Source: Aquimixticola soesokkakensis
GTDB taxonomy: Bacteria; Pseudomonadota; Alphaproteobacteria; Rhodobacterales; Rhodobacteraceae
DNA length: 64,000 nt
Direction: 5' to 3'
Assembly: GCF_900172375.1 (NCBI RefSeq)
Contig: NZ_FWFS01000001.1
Span: 1 to 64,000, forward strand
The notes below the pieces were generated by a model. That model had not been told where the DNA came from. It saw nothing but the letters and a program-made list of their open reading frames with translations, and searched no databases. Positions 46,869 to 55,867 of this stretch are shown here, in pieces (positions within the stretch are counted from its first letter, which is position 1; every line of letters begins with the position of its first letter). The position numbers were made by a program, and so were the translations under genes.

Positions 46869-47354
46869 GTGCCTTTGATCCGCCCCCTTGCCGTTGTCGC
46901 CTTCCTCCTGCTTTGCTCAGGCGCGCAGGCGCAGCAGATTGCCTTTGGCGGCTTGCAACAGGACCCGACTGCCCCCGTCGAAGTCACCGCCGACAGCCTT
47001 GCGGTCGATCAGGCGACGGGATTGGCCACCTTTTCGGGTAACGTCCTGATTGGACAGGGTGAAATGAGGATGAGCGCGGCGCAGGTCGTGGTCGTCTACG
47101 GCACCACCTCCGAGGAAATCGAACGTCTGGAAGCCAGCGGCGGCGTGACCTTGGCCACCCCGAGTGACGCGGCCGAGGCGGACAGCGCCAGCTACACCAT
47201 CGCCAGCGGCGAAGTGACCTTGACGGGCAATGTTCTGGTAACCCAGGGCGCAAACACCATCGCCGCCGAACGCATGGTCATTGACCTCACCGCCGGGACC
47301 GGCCGCATGGACGGGCGGGTGAAAACGACATTCACCCCCTCGGGCGCGCAATGA
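46869..47354 (+). CDS. lptA: LPS periplasmic transport protein LptA
   Basis: A 161-residue periplasmic OstA-fold protein that bridges LptC and LptD. The signal peptide ends near LLCSGAQAQQ. The repeating beta pattern PVEVTADSLAVDQATGLATFSGNVLIGQGEMRM is divided here by family convention, with two similar copies. The GTG at 46869 is the likely start. It overlaps lptB by 4 bases. Confidence 0.88.
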   Translation: MPLIRPLAVVAFLLLCSGAQAQQIAFGGLQQDPTAPVEVTADSLAVDQATGLATFSGNVLIGQGEMRMSAAQVVVVYGTTSEEIERLEASGGVTLATPSDAAEADSASYTIASGEVTLTGNVLVTQGANTIAAERMVIDLTAGTGRMDGRVKTTFTPSGAQ

Positions 47355-48097
47355 GCGACACACGCAACAGACCGGGTTTGGGTCTGAAAGTCATCAACCT
47401 GCGCAAAAGCTACAAGAAGCGCACGGTGATCCGCGATGTCTCCCTGACGCTCGATCGCGGCGAGGTCGTAGCGCTTTTGGGGCCCAATGGCTCGGGCAAA
47501 ACCACCTGCTTTTATTCCATCGCCGGACTGGTGCAGCCCGAAGGCGGGCAAGTCATCGTCGACGGGCGCGAAATCACCACGCTGCCGATGTATCGCCGCG
47601 CCAAATTGGGCATCGGCTATCTGCCCCAGGAGGCCTCGATTTTTCGCGGGCTCTGCGTCGAGGACAACATCCTCGCGATCCTCGAAATCGCGGTCAAAGA
47701 TTCGGTGCAGCGCCGCGAGCGGCTGGAAGAATTGCTGTCGGAATTTTCCATCGCCCACCTGCGCCGCGCGCCCTCTGTGTCGCTGTCGGGCGGTGAGCGC
47801 CGGCGCGTCGAGATCGCCCGCTGCCTTGCGTCAAACCCCGCCTATGTGCTGCTGGACGAACCCTTTGCCGGCGTGGACCCCATCGCGGTCGGCGAGATCC
47901 GCGGCTTGGTGTCCGACCTGAAAAATCGCGGCATCGGCGTGCTGATCACGGATCATAACGTTCAGGAAACATTGGGGATTATTGATCGCGCCTATATCTT
48001 GCACGATGGGCATGTTCTCAAATCCGGCACCACGCGCGAAATCGTCGACGACCCCGTCGTGCGCAAGGTTTATCTGGGCGAGAACTTCAGGATTTAG
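47351..48097 (+). CDS. lptB: LPS export ABC transporter ATP-binding protein LptB
   Basis: A 248-residue ABC ATPase powering LPS extraction from the inner membrane with LptFG. Walker A is GPNGSGKTT, the Q-loop segment is YLPQEASIFRGLCVEDN, the signature is LSGGERRRVEIARCL, Walker B is VLLDEPFAGVDP and the H-loop is ITDHNVQET. Confidence 0.95.
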   Translation: MSDTRNRPGLGLKVINLRKSYKKRTVIRDVSLTLDRGEVVALLGPNGSGKTTCFYSIAGLVQPEGGQVIVDGREITTLPMYRRAKLGIGYLPQEASIFRGLCVEDNILAILEIAVKDSVQRRERLEELLSEFSIAHLRRAPSVSLSGGERRRVEIARCLASNPAYVLLDEPFAGVDPIAVGEIRGLVSDLKNRGIGVLITDHNVQETLGIIDRAYILHDGHVLKSGTTREIVDDPVVRKVYLGENFRI

Positions 48098-48279
48098 TTA
48101 CCCTGATCGCAGACCCAGTTGACAATGCATCTGTTTCAGACCCCAATATGACGGATGCATGACGTTGTTTCCATCTGTCGTGCGGCGCCTTTCTTCGGGC
48201 TGTCCAGCACTTGCCGCGCTCGACCTATCGCAGGTCGCCCAAGCTCTATGGCATGGCCCGTTTCCTCCCGAATTTCGAA

Positions 48280-48312
48280 GTACACGCAGGCAGTGACTTT
48301 GCCTGCGCGTAC
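48280..48312 (+). promoter_or_regulatory. 13-bp stem-loop in the hpf leader
   Basis: GTACACGCAGGCA and TGCCTGCGCGTAC are inverted repeats (one mismatch) around the 7-nt loop GTGACTT. The loop ends 26 bp before the hpf ATG, which follows a strong AGGAGGTGTT. No T run follows, so a conventional terminator is unlikely. A TTGACA at 48119-48124 may be the hpf promoter -35. A leader regulator is a guess. Confidence 0.4.
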
Positions 48313-48337
48313 ATAATCTGCATCAACAGGAGGTGTT

Positions 48338-48913
48338 ATGCGGTACCAAGTCAGTGGCAAACAGATCGACATCGGTGAAGCGCTTCAGGCGCATGTCGAG
48401 ACCGAACTCGGAGTGGTTTTGGACAAATATGCCCACAGGCCAACCGATGCGCTGATCGTCTTTTCGAAAACCGGCGGCGAATTCCAATGCGAATCCGTCG
48501 TCCACCTGTCGACGGGGCTGAACGCACAAGCCAGCGCCCATGCCCATGATATCTATGCCGCCTTCGACGCTTGCGCCGAGAAAATGGAAAAACAACTGCG
48601 GCGGTACAAACGCCGTTTGAAAGACCACCATAAGGATCGCGTCGAGCCGGTTGAACTCTTTGGCGCTTCCTCGTATATCCTCGCCGCATCGGACCACGAA
48701 GACGAGCAGGAACCCGATACGCTGACCCCGATGATCATCGCGGAGATGGAGACCAAAATCCCCACGCTCTCCGTCGGTGAAGCGGTGATGCAGATGGAAC
48801 TTGCAGGAGCGCCGGTTCTGGTGTTCCAGAACGAGAAGAAGACCGGAGTAAATGTGGTCTACCGCCGCCCTGACGGGAACATCGGCTGGATAGACCCCCA
48901 GATTTCAACTTGA
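48338..48913 (+). CDS. hpf: Ribosome hibernation-promoting factor, long form
   Basis: A 191-residue protein that dimerises ribosomes into inactive 100S particles. The N-terminal S30AE domain begins MRYQVSGKQIDIGEAL. The C-terminal dimerisation domain (MIIAEMETKIPTLSVGEAVMQMELAGAPVLVF) makes this the long form common outside the gammaproteobacteria. The gene is followed by ptsN after 42 bp. Confidence 0.92.
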   Translation: MRYQVSGKQIDIGEALQAHVETELGVVLDKYAHRPTDALIVFSKTGGEFQCESVVHLSTGLNAQASAHAHDIYAAFDACAEKMEKQLRRYKRRLKDHHKDRVEPVELFGASSYILAASDHEDEQEPDTLTPMIIAEMETKIPTLSVGEAVMQMELAGAPVLVFQNEKKTGVNVVYRRPDGNIGWIDPQIST

Positions 48914-48955
48914 GGATCCCGCGCCTGTAGGCTCGGGGCAGGACTGTGGCAGTTT

Positions 48956-49420
48956 ATGGATCTTACGAGCCTACTCAAGCCCTCGGCCGTCAAGGTCGTG
49001 GGCAAGATCACAAGCAAGAAACGTCTGTTTCAGGACTTGGGCGAAATTGCCGCAGCAAGCTATGGGATTGATTTCAACAATGCCATCGATGCCCTGCAAG
49101 AACGCGAAAGCCTTGGCCCCACAGGTGTGGGCCATGGCATCGCTTTGCCCCACGCGCGGCTGATCGGGTTGAAAACGGTTGTGGGTGCCTTTGTGCGCAT
49201 CGAAAGCCCTCTGGATTTTGATGCGGTCGATCGCCAGCCCGTCGATTTGGTTTTTGCGCTATTTGCCCCTGTCGACAGCGGCGTCGAGCACCTCAAGGCC
49301 CTCGCCCTGGTGTCGCGCACGATGCGTGACCCCGCGATCTGCGCCAAGCTGCGCTCGAACAGCGATGCGGTGACGCTGCATGCGGTTCTCACCGAAGGTC
49401 CGAACACGCAGGCCGCCTGA
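48956..49420 (+). CDS. ptsN: Nitrogen PTS EIIA protein
   Basis: A 154-residue regulatory PTS protein. The phosphorylatable His66 is in GIALPHARLIGL. It probably links nitrogen/carbon status and potassium or other targets. It lies after hpf, as in many proteobacteria, though without the intervening rpoN often found next to lptB. Confidence 0.9.
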   Translation: MDLTSLLKPSAVKVVGKITSKKRLFQDLGEIAAASYGIDFNNAIDALQERESLGPTGVGHGIALPHARLIGLKTVVGAFVRIESPLDFDAVDRQPVDLVFALFAPVDSGVEHLKALALVSRTMRDPAICAKLRSNSDAVTLHAVLTEGPNTQAA

Positions 49421-49469
49421 CGCCCCGCCGCGAACACCCTCCCGAATGCCCTTCGACGGCCCGCAGCGC

Positions 49470-50912
49470 CTAGCGCCAGCGTCCGAAGCCATACATCAGA
49501 TAATCGCGCTGATAGGCCGCTTTGACCGCCTGCTCGACCTCGTCGGAGTAGACCTCCTCCAGGGAAAAGGGCGCGTCCTCCTCTGCCTGCCCCACAGCAG
49601 GAGCCGCGCTTATGCCAGCGCGTTTTGCCAGATAGGCCAAATCCTGGGCCATCTCTTCTTCACGGATCAGCGTGTCAGGTTGGGAAAACTGGCCAAATCC
49701 TTGAATCACCTCGCATTGCGACGCCCAATGATGGTCAACACGCACCGAGGTTTGCTGGTTCAAGTTGCCTTTGATGAACTGCGCAAAGGCGATAAATGCT
49801 GCACGGTGGGCCTCCAGCGTCCAGCTTTCATCCACCTGCCCCTCAGGGAGCGGCAAGGCGTAGGCTTCGCGCAGCGTGTGGCGGACTTCACCGAAATTCT
49901 GCGGCCCCGTGTCCAGAATGTAGCGGCAGAACACCGAATGCAGCCGCGCCACAGGATGGCGCAGCACCGTAAAGCTGCGATGGCCTTTGTGCTGGCGCTT
50001 CCATTTCTTCAATGTCTGTTGGGAGAAATTGCGCGCTAGATCCTCGCTTGCAATCCCATCCACGGCCGCCATCCAGTCCTCGATCACCGCAGTCGGTCCG
50101 CCCTGCACCGGCTGGAACAGCAGCCCTGCATCGGGGGTCGCAACATAGCTTGGCACCAGAGGCCCGCGCCGAGGCTCGAAACTGGGGGTCTTGGAAAGAT
50201 TGAAGTAGTCGATGGTCGCCAAATCCGCGACCATTTCGTCGAAATTCTCCACCTTATCTGCCAAGCCTTCGGGATTTTGCACGCGGGTGGTTGTCGCAAT
50301 CTGATCGCGCGGCTCGTCGTAGCCCAGCCATTTCACCAGCCCGTTAATGACGTTGATGTCCTGCACATCTTCGTAATTCATCCAAAAGGCCGATTGGCCG
50401 CTTTCTTGCAGCCCGCGCAAAATACGTTCCTGAAAGGCGACGCGCTGGTCTAGCATCCTGGCAAACTGCGGCGCCTTGTAGGTCGCCTTCACGCCGTCCT
50501 TTTTCTCGACAAGATCCTTCATCACCCAATCTTGCGATTCCTCTGCGATGCGCCACGACACGTAGCTTTCGATCGGATTGCGATTGAGAATGACCTTGCC
50601 GCAGCGCGGGTCTTTCATGCAGTGGTCAAACATGCGCGGATCGTGATCATGGAAAAACCGAAAGCCCGCCAAACCGTTCTTGGTGCTTTTGGTGCGTTTG
50701 CGGATGGCGTTGAGGATGCTCAAAGGATCTTCCTCGCGCATCTCCAGCGTGATGTTTTGCATCACCTGTTGACCACCACCGCCGATGAACCACGGGTTGT
50801 AGATTTCACCCCAGACACGGATGGACGGAAATTCGTTCAGATTGGACTGAAGGAAATTCGACCCCGTCCGCATTTCCGCGAAAATCACGAAATAGTCGAA
50901 TTTATCTGCCAT
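49470..50912 (-). CDS. Sulfotransferase, two sulfotransferase-like halves
   Basis: A 480-residue protein. The N-terminal half has a PAPS 5'-phosphosulfate loop (RTGSNFLQSNL, about 15-25) and a 3'-phosphate motif (VILNRNPIESYVSWR, 107-121), as in Stf0/NodH-type enzymes. The C-terminal half carries a second 3'-motif (FTVLRHPVARLHSVFCR, about 314-330) but no clear 5' loop, so the second half may be inactive or structural. It is the last gene of the glycan cluster. The acceptor (polysaccharide or glycolipid) is inferred from context. Confidence 0.8.
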   Translation of the reverse strand: MADKFDYFVIFAEMRTGSNFLQSNLNEFPSIRVWGEIYNPWFIGGGGQQVMQNITLEMREEDPLSILNAIRKRTKSTKNGLAGFRFFHDHDPRMFDHCMKDPRCGKVILNRNPIESYVSWRIAEESQDWVMKDLVEKKDGVKATYKAPQFARMLDQRVAFQERILRGLQESGQSAFWMNYEDVQDINVINGLVKWLGYDEPRDQIATTTRVQNPEGLADKVENFDEMVADLATIDYFNLSKTPSFEPRRGPLVPSYVATPDAGLLFQPVQGGPTAVIEDWMAAVDGIASEDLARNFSQQTLKKWKRQHKGHRSFTVLRHPVARLHSVFCRYILDTGPQNFGEVRHTLREAYALPLPEGQVDESWTLEAHRAAFIAFAQFIKGNLNQQTSVRVDHHWASQCEVIQGFGQFSQPDTLIREEEMAQDLAYLAKRAGISAAPAVGQAEEDAPFSLEEVYSDEVEQAVKAAYQRDYLMYGFGRWR

Positions 50913-50918
50913 CTGCCG

Positions 50919-52616
50919 TTACCTCACCAAATAGGGCCGCCGCTGTTCTTTGCGCGGTCGGTCGGGTTCGTTGTTGGTGGGGAAGTCCCCCATCAAATAG
51001 GGATGCATCCCCTGATTTTTCAGGTTTTGCAAGAATTGTCCAAAGCCTGTCAAATCCACCATACGCGGCGCTTCGGCCAAACGGCGCACATTGCGCGCGC
51101 CGATTTCGTCGATGATCGCTTGCAGCGGCTCCATCGGGCTTTCGATAAAATCGGCCATCGTCCAGATGCGCACCCGTGCCTTGGTGTGGTTCGAGCGCAG
51201 AATCTCAAGATGTTCGCTTTCCACCTTTTGCAGCCATGCCGCCTCGCGCCGGATGTCAGCGAAATTGCGATTGGATTTGAACAGCGGCACGGCCCAAGCG
51301 CCCGTGATAACGCTGATCTGGGCATTGGGGTCGGTCGCCACCATCCACGAAATATACTGGTTGTCGCGCGGCCCGAACATGAAGCACTGCCGCTCTCCGC
51401 GGGTGCTCCACAGCATGGCCGTGAGGTAACCGCAGGGGTTGTAGTCGCGCAGTCGCGCATTGCTGGGCAACGCCCCCGACGAAGTCTCGCCGCCGCCGGA
51501 AAACTGGGCACCCTCGGGCGCATAGAGATGCCCGTGCACGCGCGCGCCCACCGCCTGCCCCAGCCAATCCTCGAAATTCTCGAAAATATCCGAAAACCCT
51601 TCGAAAATCGAATAGGCCGCGCAGGTTTTCCCGCGGTCCACGCCCGATCCTGGAAACCGGCTTTGCATATATAGCCCGTCGCGCCCCTGTGTGCGCCGCT
51701 CCACGGCTTTGGCAAAGATGCGGTCGATCTTGCCCGGGTTGGGTTCCGTGCCCTGCATCAACGTATGGTTCGAGCGCAGGAACGTTGCATAGAGCCGATC
51801 CGCGCGCGCCCAGATCTTGCGCGCGACGAAACAATCCGAACGGCGCAGGAGTTGCAGGTGATCGTCGTAAAACGTGTGCGGCTTGCCCTGAAAATCGAAC
51901 TTGGACAGGGTCAGCGAGCGGCTTTCGACATTGTTGGAATATTTGCGCACGAGCGTTTGAAAGTAGCTCTCGTCGGGAATCCAGACGCGGGCAAAATACC
52001 GGTCGTATTCGCGGCGACGGGGGTCAGCGAGGATGGCCGAAAGGGTCTGGCGCGTCAGGCACCACCACTGGCTGCCCATATGGGGCACCAGGCCCTCCGG
52101 GATGACGCGCTTGACCTTAAACTTGCGCTGCAACTCCACGTATTTGTCAAACAGCTTGCGATGGCGTTTCCACGAAAACGGAAAGCGCAGCGTGAAGCGT
52201 TCCCAATCCAGCCCGCCAACGGTCCAAGGCACATCGTCGGTGGTCACGCTTTCGATGAAATTGGTCTGCGGGCGGGCCGCTAGGTAGCGTTTCAACTCCT
52301 CGACGGGCCGCAAGGGCAGGCAAGACCCCGAGGCCATGAAGACATGGCTGACCTGATCAAACGACTCCAGCATCACCTCGCAGGCGTCCTGCGTAGCAGC
52401 CACCAAAGACCAGCCCCCCCAATCACAGCGATGGCGACGCGAGAATTTCACGTTGGGCAGATCGGCCAGAGAGGCCACCAACGGGTCGTGCTTGGCGCTT
52501 GGCACGCGGCGATCCACGTGGATCACCACCGGACAGTCCTGCGTGGCCCAATGGCGCGCGACCTGTTCGGCGCGGTGCAATTCTTCATGAACCAGCATGA
52601 CAAAGCCGACTGTCAT
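50919..52616 (-). CDS. Beta-1,6-N-acetylglucosaminyltransferase-like protein (GT14) with DUF5927 domain
   Basis: A 565-residue protein. Residues 1 to about 300 are a GT14 (core-2/I-branching) domain with MLVHEELHRAEQVARHW, VFMASGSCLPLRPVEEL and HMGSQWWCLTRQTL. The C-terminal half matches the domain I know as DUF5927. The acceptor is unknown. The start overlaps the upstream GT by 4 bases. It is followed by the sulfotransferase 6 bp later. Confidence 0.8.
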   Translation of the reverse strand: MTVGFVMLVHEELHRAEQVARHWATQDCPVVIHVDRRVPSAKHDPLVASLADLPNVKFSRRHRCDWGGWSLVAATQDACEVMLESFDQVSHVFMASGSCLPLRPVEELKRYLAARPQTNFIESVTTDDVPWTVGGLDWERFTLRFPFSWKRHRKLFDKYVELQRKFKVKRVIPEGLVPHMGSQWWCLTRQTLSAILADPRRREYDRYFARVWIPDESYFQTLVRKYSNNVESRSLTLSKFDFQGKPHTFYDDHLQLLRRSDCFVARKIWARADRLYATFLRSNHTLMQGTEPNPGKIDRIFAKAVERRTQGRDGLYMQSRFPGSGVDRGKTCAAYSIFEGFSDIFENFEDWLGQAVGARVHGHLYAPEGAQFSGGGETSSGALPSNARLRDYNPCGYLTAMLWSTRGERQCFMFGPRDNQYISWMVATDPNAQISVITGAWAVPLFKSNRNFADIRREAAWLQKVESEHLEILRSNHTKARVRIWTMADFIESPMEPLQAIIDEIGARNVRRLAEAPRMVDLTGFGQFLQNLKNQGMHPYLMGDFPTNNEPDRPRKEQRRPYLVR

Positions 52617-53626
52617 GCCCAGTTGCCTTTCGACATGAGGCCCAGAATTTCAAGCTGGCGCCAGTTGATGTATTTCTCGGACCACTTGCACCAAAGATCA
52701 GGATTGTCGCGCAGGCGGGTGTGATAGGCTTTGTATTCCTGCGAGCCGGAATAGTGCTGGCGGCGGCTCAATTCCTCCGCGGCCTTGGCCGAAAACGTGT
52801 CGAGGAATTTCGCATGCAACAGAACGCCGGAGGCCTTTTCGCCGCCGCTCTCGTCGTAGACATGGTTCAGGCTGCGCGGCAAAAGCGAGTGGGTCGAGGA
52901 ATAATAGGCGTAGCTACGATCCCATTTCACCAACGGAATCTTGTTCAACGCGGGGGCGGCTTCGGGTTTGTCGGCGAAAAAGGCCCGCATGCGCGGCCCG
53001 CCCTGAATCCACAGGTTTCCAATCACATCGTTCTTGGAAATCATGTAGTTGCCACTATCGAACCAATGGGCAATTTCCATCGGATCCTGCCCCTCGTGAT
53101 AGGGCTGCGCATCCAGAGCGCCCTTGGGGTACATATCCAACAACATCGCCGAAAACGAGCGGATCGAAGAGGCATCCAGCCAATCGGTCAGGGCGCGTAC
53201 CGGCCGTGTGTCGCAAAACGGAAAGACGAAAAATTCATCCGGGTCAACGACCAGCGTCCAATGGCCATGCGCATATTTGCGCTGCAGCCAGTTCAGCCAG
53301 TCAACGCCGAAACGCGCACGCCGATAGCTTGCCTTGGTGGTCCAAAGCGACACATCGTCCTGTTGCAACAGAAACTCGCGCGACCCGTCATCGCTGTCGT
53401 TGTCGACAAAGAAAAAATGGTTCACCCCGAGGTCGCGGTAATATTTCAGAAAATAGGCAAGGCGGATTTTTTCATTGCGCATCGTGCAAAACAGCAAAAT
53501 GTCGCCCTTGCGGACCTGTTTGGTGCGGTTTTGAACGGACGTAAGTTCACGACGACGCCGGAACGCGCGAAACAGGCGGTACTTGCGCCGCCAACGCATC
53601 CGATACTTGTCTCTCCACGCGCCCAA
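52613..53626 (-). CDS. Glycosyltransferase family 2-like protein
   Basis: A 337-residue protein with the Glyco_tranf_2_4 pattern: LLFCTMRNEKIRLAYFLKYYRDLGV at the N-terminus, NHFFFVDNDSDDGSREFL, and the catalytic-site DPDEFFVFPF. The DxD-type motif is DPD. It has a basic N-terminal tail (RMRWRRKYRLFRAFRRRRE). The acceptor is unknown. It is translationally coupled to the GT14 gene by a 4-base overlap. Confidence 0.78.
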   Translation of the reverse strand: MGAWRDKYRMRWRRKYRLFRAFRRRRELTSVQNRTKQVRKGDILLFCTMRNEKIRLAYFLKYYRDLGVNHFFFVDNDSDDGSREFLLQQDDVSLWTTKASYRRARFGVDWLNWLQRKYAHGHWTLVVDPDEFFVFPFCDTRPVRALTDWLDASSIRSFSAMLLDMYPKGALDAQPYHEGQDPMEIAHWFDSGNYMISKNDVIGNLWIQGGPRMRAFFADKPEAAPALNKIPLVKWDRSYAYYSSTHSLLPRSLNHVYDESGGEKASGVLLHAKFLDTFSAKAAEELSRRQHYSGSQEYKAYHTRLRDNPDLWCKWSEKYINWRQLEILGLMSKGNWA

Positions 53627-53667
53627 AGGCTTTCCCCATTTTGCCCGATTTTACCGACTTCGGGCGG

Positions 53668-54855
53668 TCAGATCAGCGGCAAAACACGCGCGAAATGATC
53701 GTCCCAATCCGGCAAGTTGCGCAAGGCTCGCGCCTCACAGCTTGCATTGTAGTCGGCTTCGCTTAAATCCGCGAAATTCTTCAGCTTTGTTTCCCATAAA
53801 TACATATCAGTTAAGGGCGCGTAAACGGGATAGTCACCTAATGTTTCAGCGTAGATCGCCAAATCGTTGCAAATCACCGGAACGCCCAGCGCCGCGGCCT
53901 CCATCGGGGGCAGGCCGAACCCCTCGGCAAAGCTTGGCATCAGCAAGCCGCGCGACGATATGAGCATCTGCGCGACCTGCGCATCCTCCAGCCCGTGCCA
54001 CAGAAAAATATCACGCTCGAACAGGGGCGATGCGTGCAAACGGTCGAAAAAGGGCGCCATGTCCCAGCCTCTTGCGCCGATGATGTGCAGAATGGGGCGC
54101 GGAGCACTCATGCGCTCCCATAGGTCGAGCAAAAAAGCGTGATTTTTGCGCGGCTCGATCGTGCCCAGAACCACAAACGCGGGCCTTGGGGACGGGGCGC
54201 GCCCGCCCGTGGGCACAGCGATCCGCACCCCGTTGTGGGCAACGGTGATGGGCGGGCTGTCGGGCAGATGCGCCGTGATACGGGCGGCGGTATCATGGGA
54301 CACCGCGATGATCCGGTCGGCAAACGCCCCCACTGTGGCCATGCGGATCGCAAAGGCCTCTGCCACGCCCGCGCGCGTGAATTGCGGAAAATCCAGGGGA
54401 ATCATGTCGTGGACCAGCACGGTAATCTGCGCCCCACCTGCGCGCAGCGCCACCATGACCTCGCGGCGCAGGTTGGAATGGCCGACGTTGATATAGCTGA
54501 CACCGCGCGGCACATGTCGGCGCAACATCCGCCCAAGCCCGCGCGGACGTGAGCGCGCCAGACACCAGCGGCGCAAATCGCTTTCGGCCCGGGCGCGCCG
54601 CGAGGGCGTGCGATGGGAAAGGCGCGCAAGCAGGTCGCGCGGCCCCCATTCCCCCCTCTGCAGCGCATCATGGACCCGCGCAACGCCCGCGCGATCCAAC
54701 AGCACGTAGCCCAAAGTTGTGCGCACCAAAGCAAAAAGCGGCCCCTGCTCTCGCAAAAGCCGCTCCAGATATTCAAACTCGACCCGCTCGACACCAGAGC
54801 GCGCCGCGGCATCCGCGCGCGCGATCAGCCGTGTCAGGTCCAGCAGCCGCGCCAT
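53668..54855 (-). CDS. Glycosyltransferase family 1 (GT4 type)
   Basis: A 395-residue GT-B enzyme. The C-terminal nucleotide-sugar region is VLGTIEPRKNHAFLLDLWE, then MPSFAEGFGLPPMEAAALGVPVI with the EGFGLPxxE signature of GT4. The N-terminal half is less typical and arginine-rich. The start at 54853-54855 is one base after the galE stop, chosen over an upstream in-frame start inside galE. Confidence 0.85.
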   Translation of the reverse strand: MARLLDLTRLIARADAAARSGVERVEFEYLERLLREQGPLFALVRTTLGYVLLDRAGVARVHDALQRGEWGPRDLLARLSHRTPSRRARAESDLRRWCLARSRPRGLGRMLRRHVPRGVSYINVGHSNLRREVMVALRAGGAQITVLVHDMIPLDFPQFTRAGVAEAFAIRMATVGAFADRIIAVSHDTAARITAHLPDSPPITVAHNGVRIAVPTGGRAPSPRPAFVVLGTIEPRKNHAFLLDLWERMSAPRPILHIIGARGWDMAPFFDRLHASPLFERDIFLWHGLEDAQVAQMLISSRGLLMPSFAEGFGLPPMEAAALGVPVICNDLAIYAETLGDYPVYAPLTDMYLWETKLKNFADLSEADYNASCEARALRNLPDWDDHFARVLPLI

Positions 54856-54856
54856 G

Positions 54857-55843
54857 TCAGCGGTCGTAATGCCCGCTTTGATGCCAACGCCACGCGTCGG
54901 CAATCATCGTCGGCATGTCGGATTTGTCCGGCGCCCAGCCAAGCTCGACCATGGCCCGCTCCGACCCTGACACCAGCTTGGTACAATCGCCCGCGCGCCG
55001 CGCGCCCTCGATGATCGGCACTTCCATATTGGTCACGGCACGGCTTTGATCGACGACCTCGCGCACGGAAAACCCCTTGCCGGTCCCGAGGTTGAAAACG
55101 CGGCTTCCCTTGCCTTGTGACAACCATTTGAGGCCCAGAACATGCGCATCCACAAGGTCGCAGACATGCACGTAGTCGCGGATGCAGGTGCCATCGGGCG
55201 TGTCGTAATCCGACCCGAAAACCGTCAGCGCATCCCGCTTTCCGGCAATCGCATCCAGCATGAGCGGGATCAAATGGGTTTCAGGTTGGTGGAATTCACC
55301 CACTTCGGCCTCGGGATCACATCCCGCAACGTTGAAGTAGCGGAAGATAACAGACCGTAGCCCGTGGCTTTGTTCGAAATTCTCCAGAATATCCTCAATC
55401 GCGCGTTTGGATGCGCCGTAGGAATTGATCGGAAGTTGCACGGAGTTTTCATCCAGCACCACACCATCCTGATCGCCATAGGTCGCGCAGGTCGAGGAAA
55501 AGACGAAATCCAGACAGCCCGCCGCAACCGCCGCCTCGATCAATGTCAGCGACCCGATCACGTTGTTTCGCCAGTATTTTCCGGGGTCCTTCATGCTTTC
55601 GCCAACCTGGCTGAAGGCTGCGAAATGCATCACGGCGACAGGTTTATACTGCGCGAACACCGCATCCAACCGCTCGCGGTCCAGCAAATCGCCCTTGGCA
55701 AGAGGACCGAATTTCACGGCCTCTTCCCAACCGGTCGAAATATTGTCGAAAGTGACGGGCGTATAGCCCGCCGCCTTCAACGCTTTACAGGCGTGCGAGC
55801 CGATATAGCCCGCACCGCCGGTCACCAATACATTCTGCGTCAC
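54857..55843 (-). CDS. galE: UDP-glucose 4-epimerase
   Basis: Interconverts UDP-glucose and UDP-galactose with NAD. It has 328 residues. The NAD motif is TGGAGYIGSHACKALKAAGY, the serine segment FSSTCATYG, YxxxK is SYGASKRAIE and the YFNVAGCDPEAEVGE segment is typical of GalE. It follows galU with a 24-bp gap in the same operon. Confidence 0.95.
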   Translation of the reverse strand: MTQNVLVTGGAGYIGSHACKALKAAGYTPVTFDNISTGWEEAVKFGPLAKGDLLDRERLDAVFAQYKPVAVMHFAAFSQVGESMKDPGKYWRNNVIGSLTLIEAAVAAGCLDFVFSSTCATYGDQDGVVLDENSVQLPINSYGASKRAIEDILENFEQSHGLRSVIFRYFNVAGCDPEAEVGEFHQPETHLIPLMLDAIAGKRDALTVFGSDYDTPDGTCIRDYVHVCDLVDAHVLGLKWLSQGKGSRVFNLGTGKGFSVREVVDQSRAVTNMEVPIIEGARRAGDCTKLVSGSERAMVELGWAPDKSDMPTMIADAWRWHQSGHYDR

Positions 55844-55867
55844 ACCGCGTCCCTTTATTCAGGCGCG

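Noticed and set aside
48098-48337. Sigma-54 promoter near GGCATGGCCC upstream of hpf
   Set aside because: A GG is present, but no GC pair at the right spacing (about 24/12) was found.
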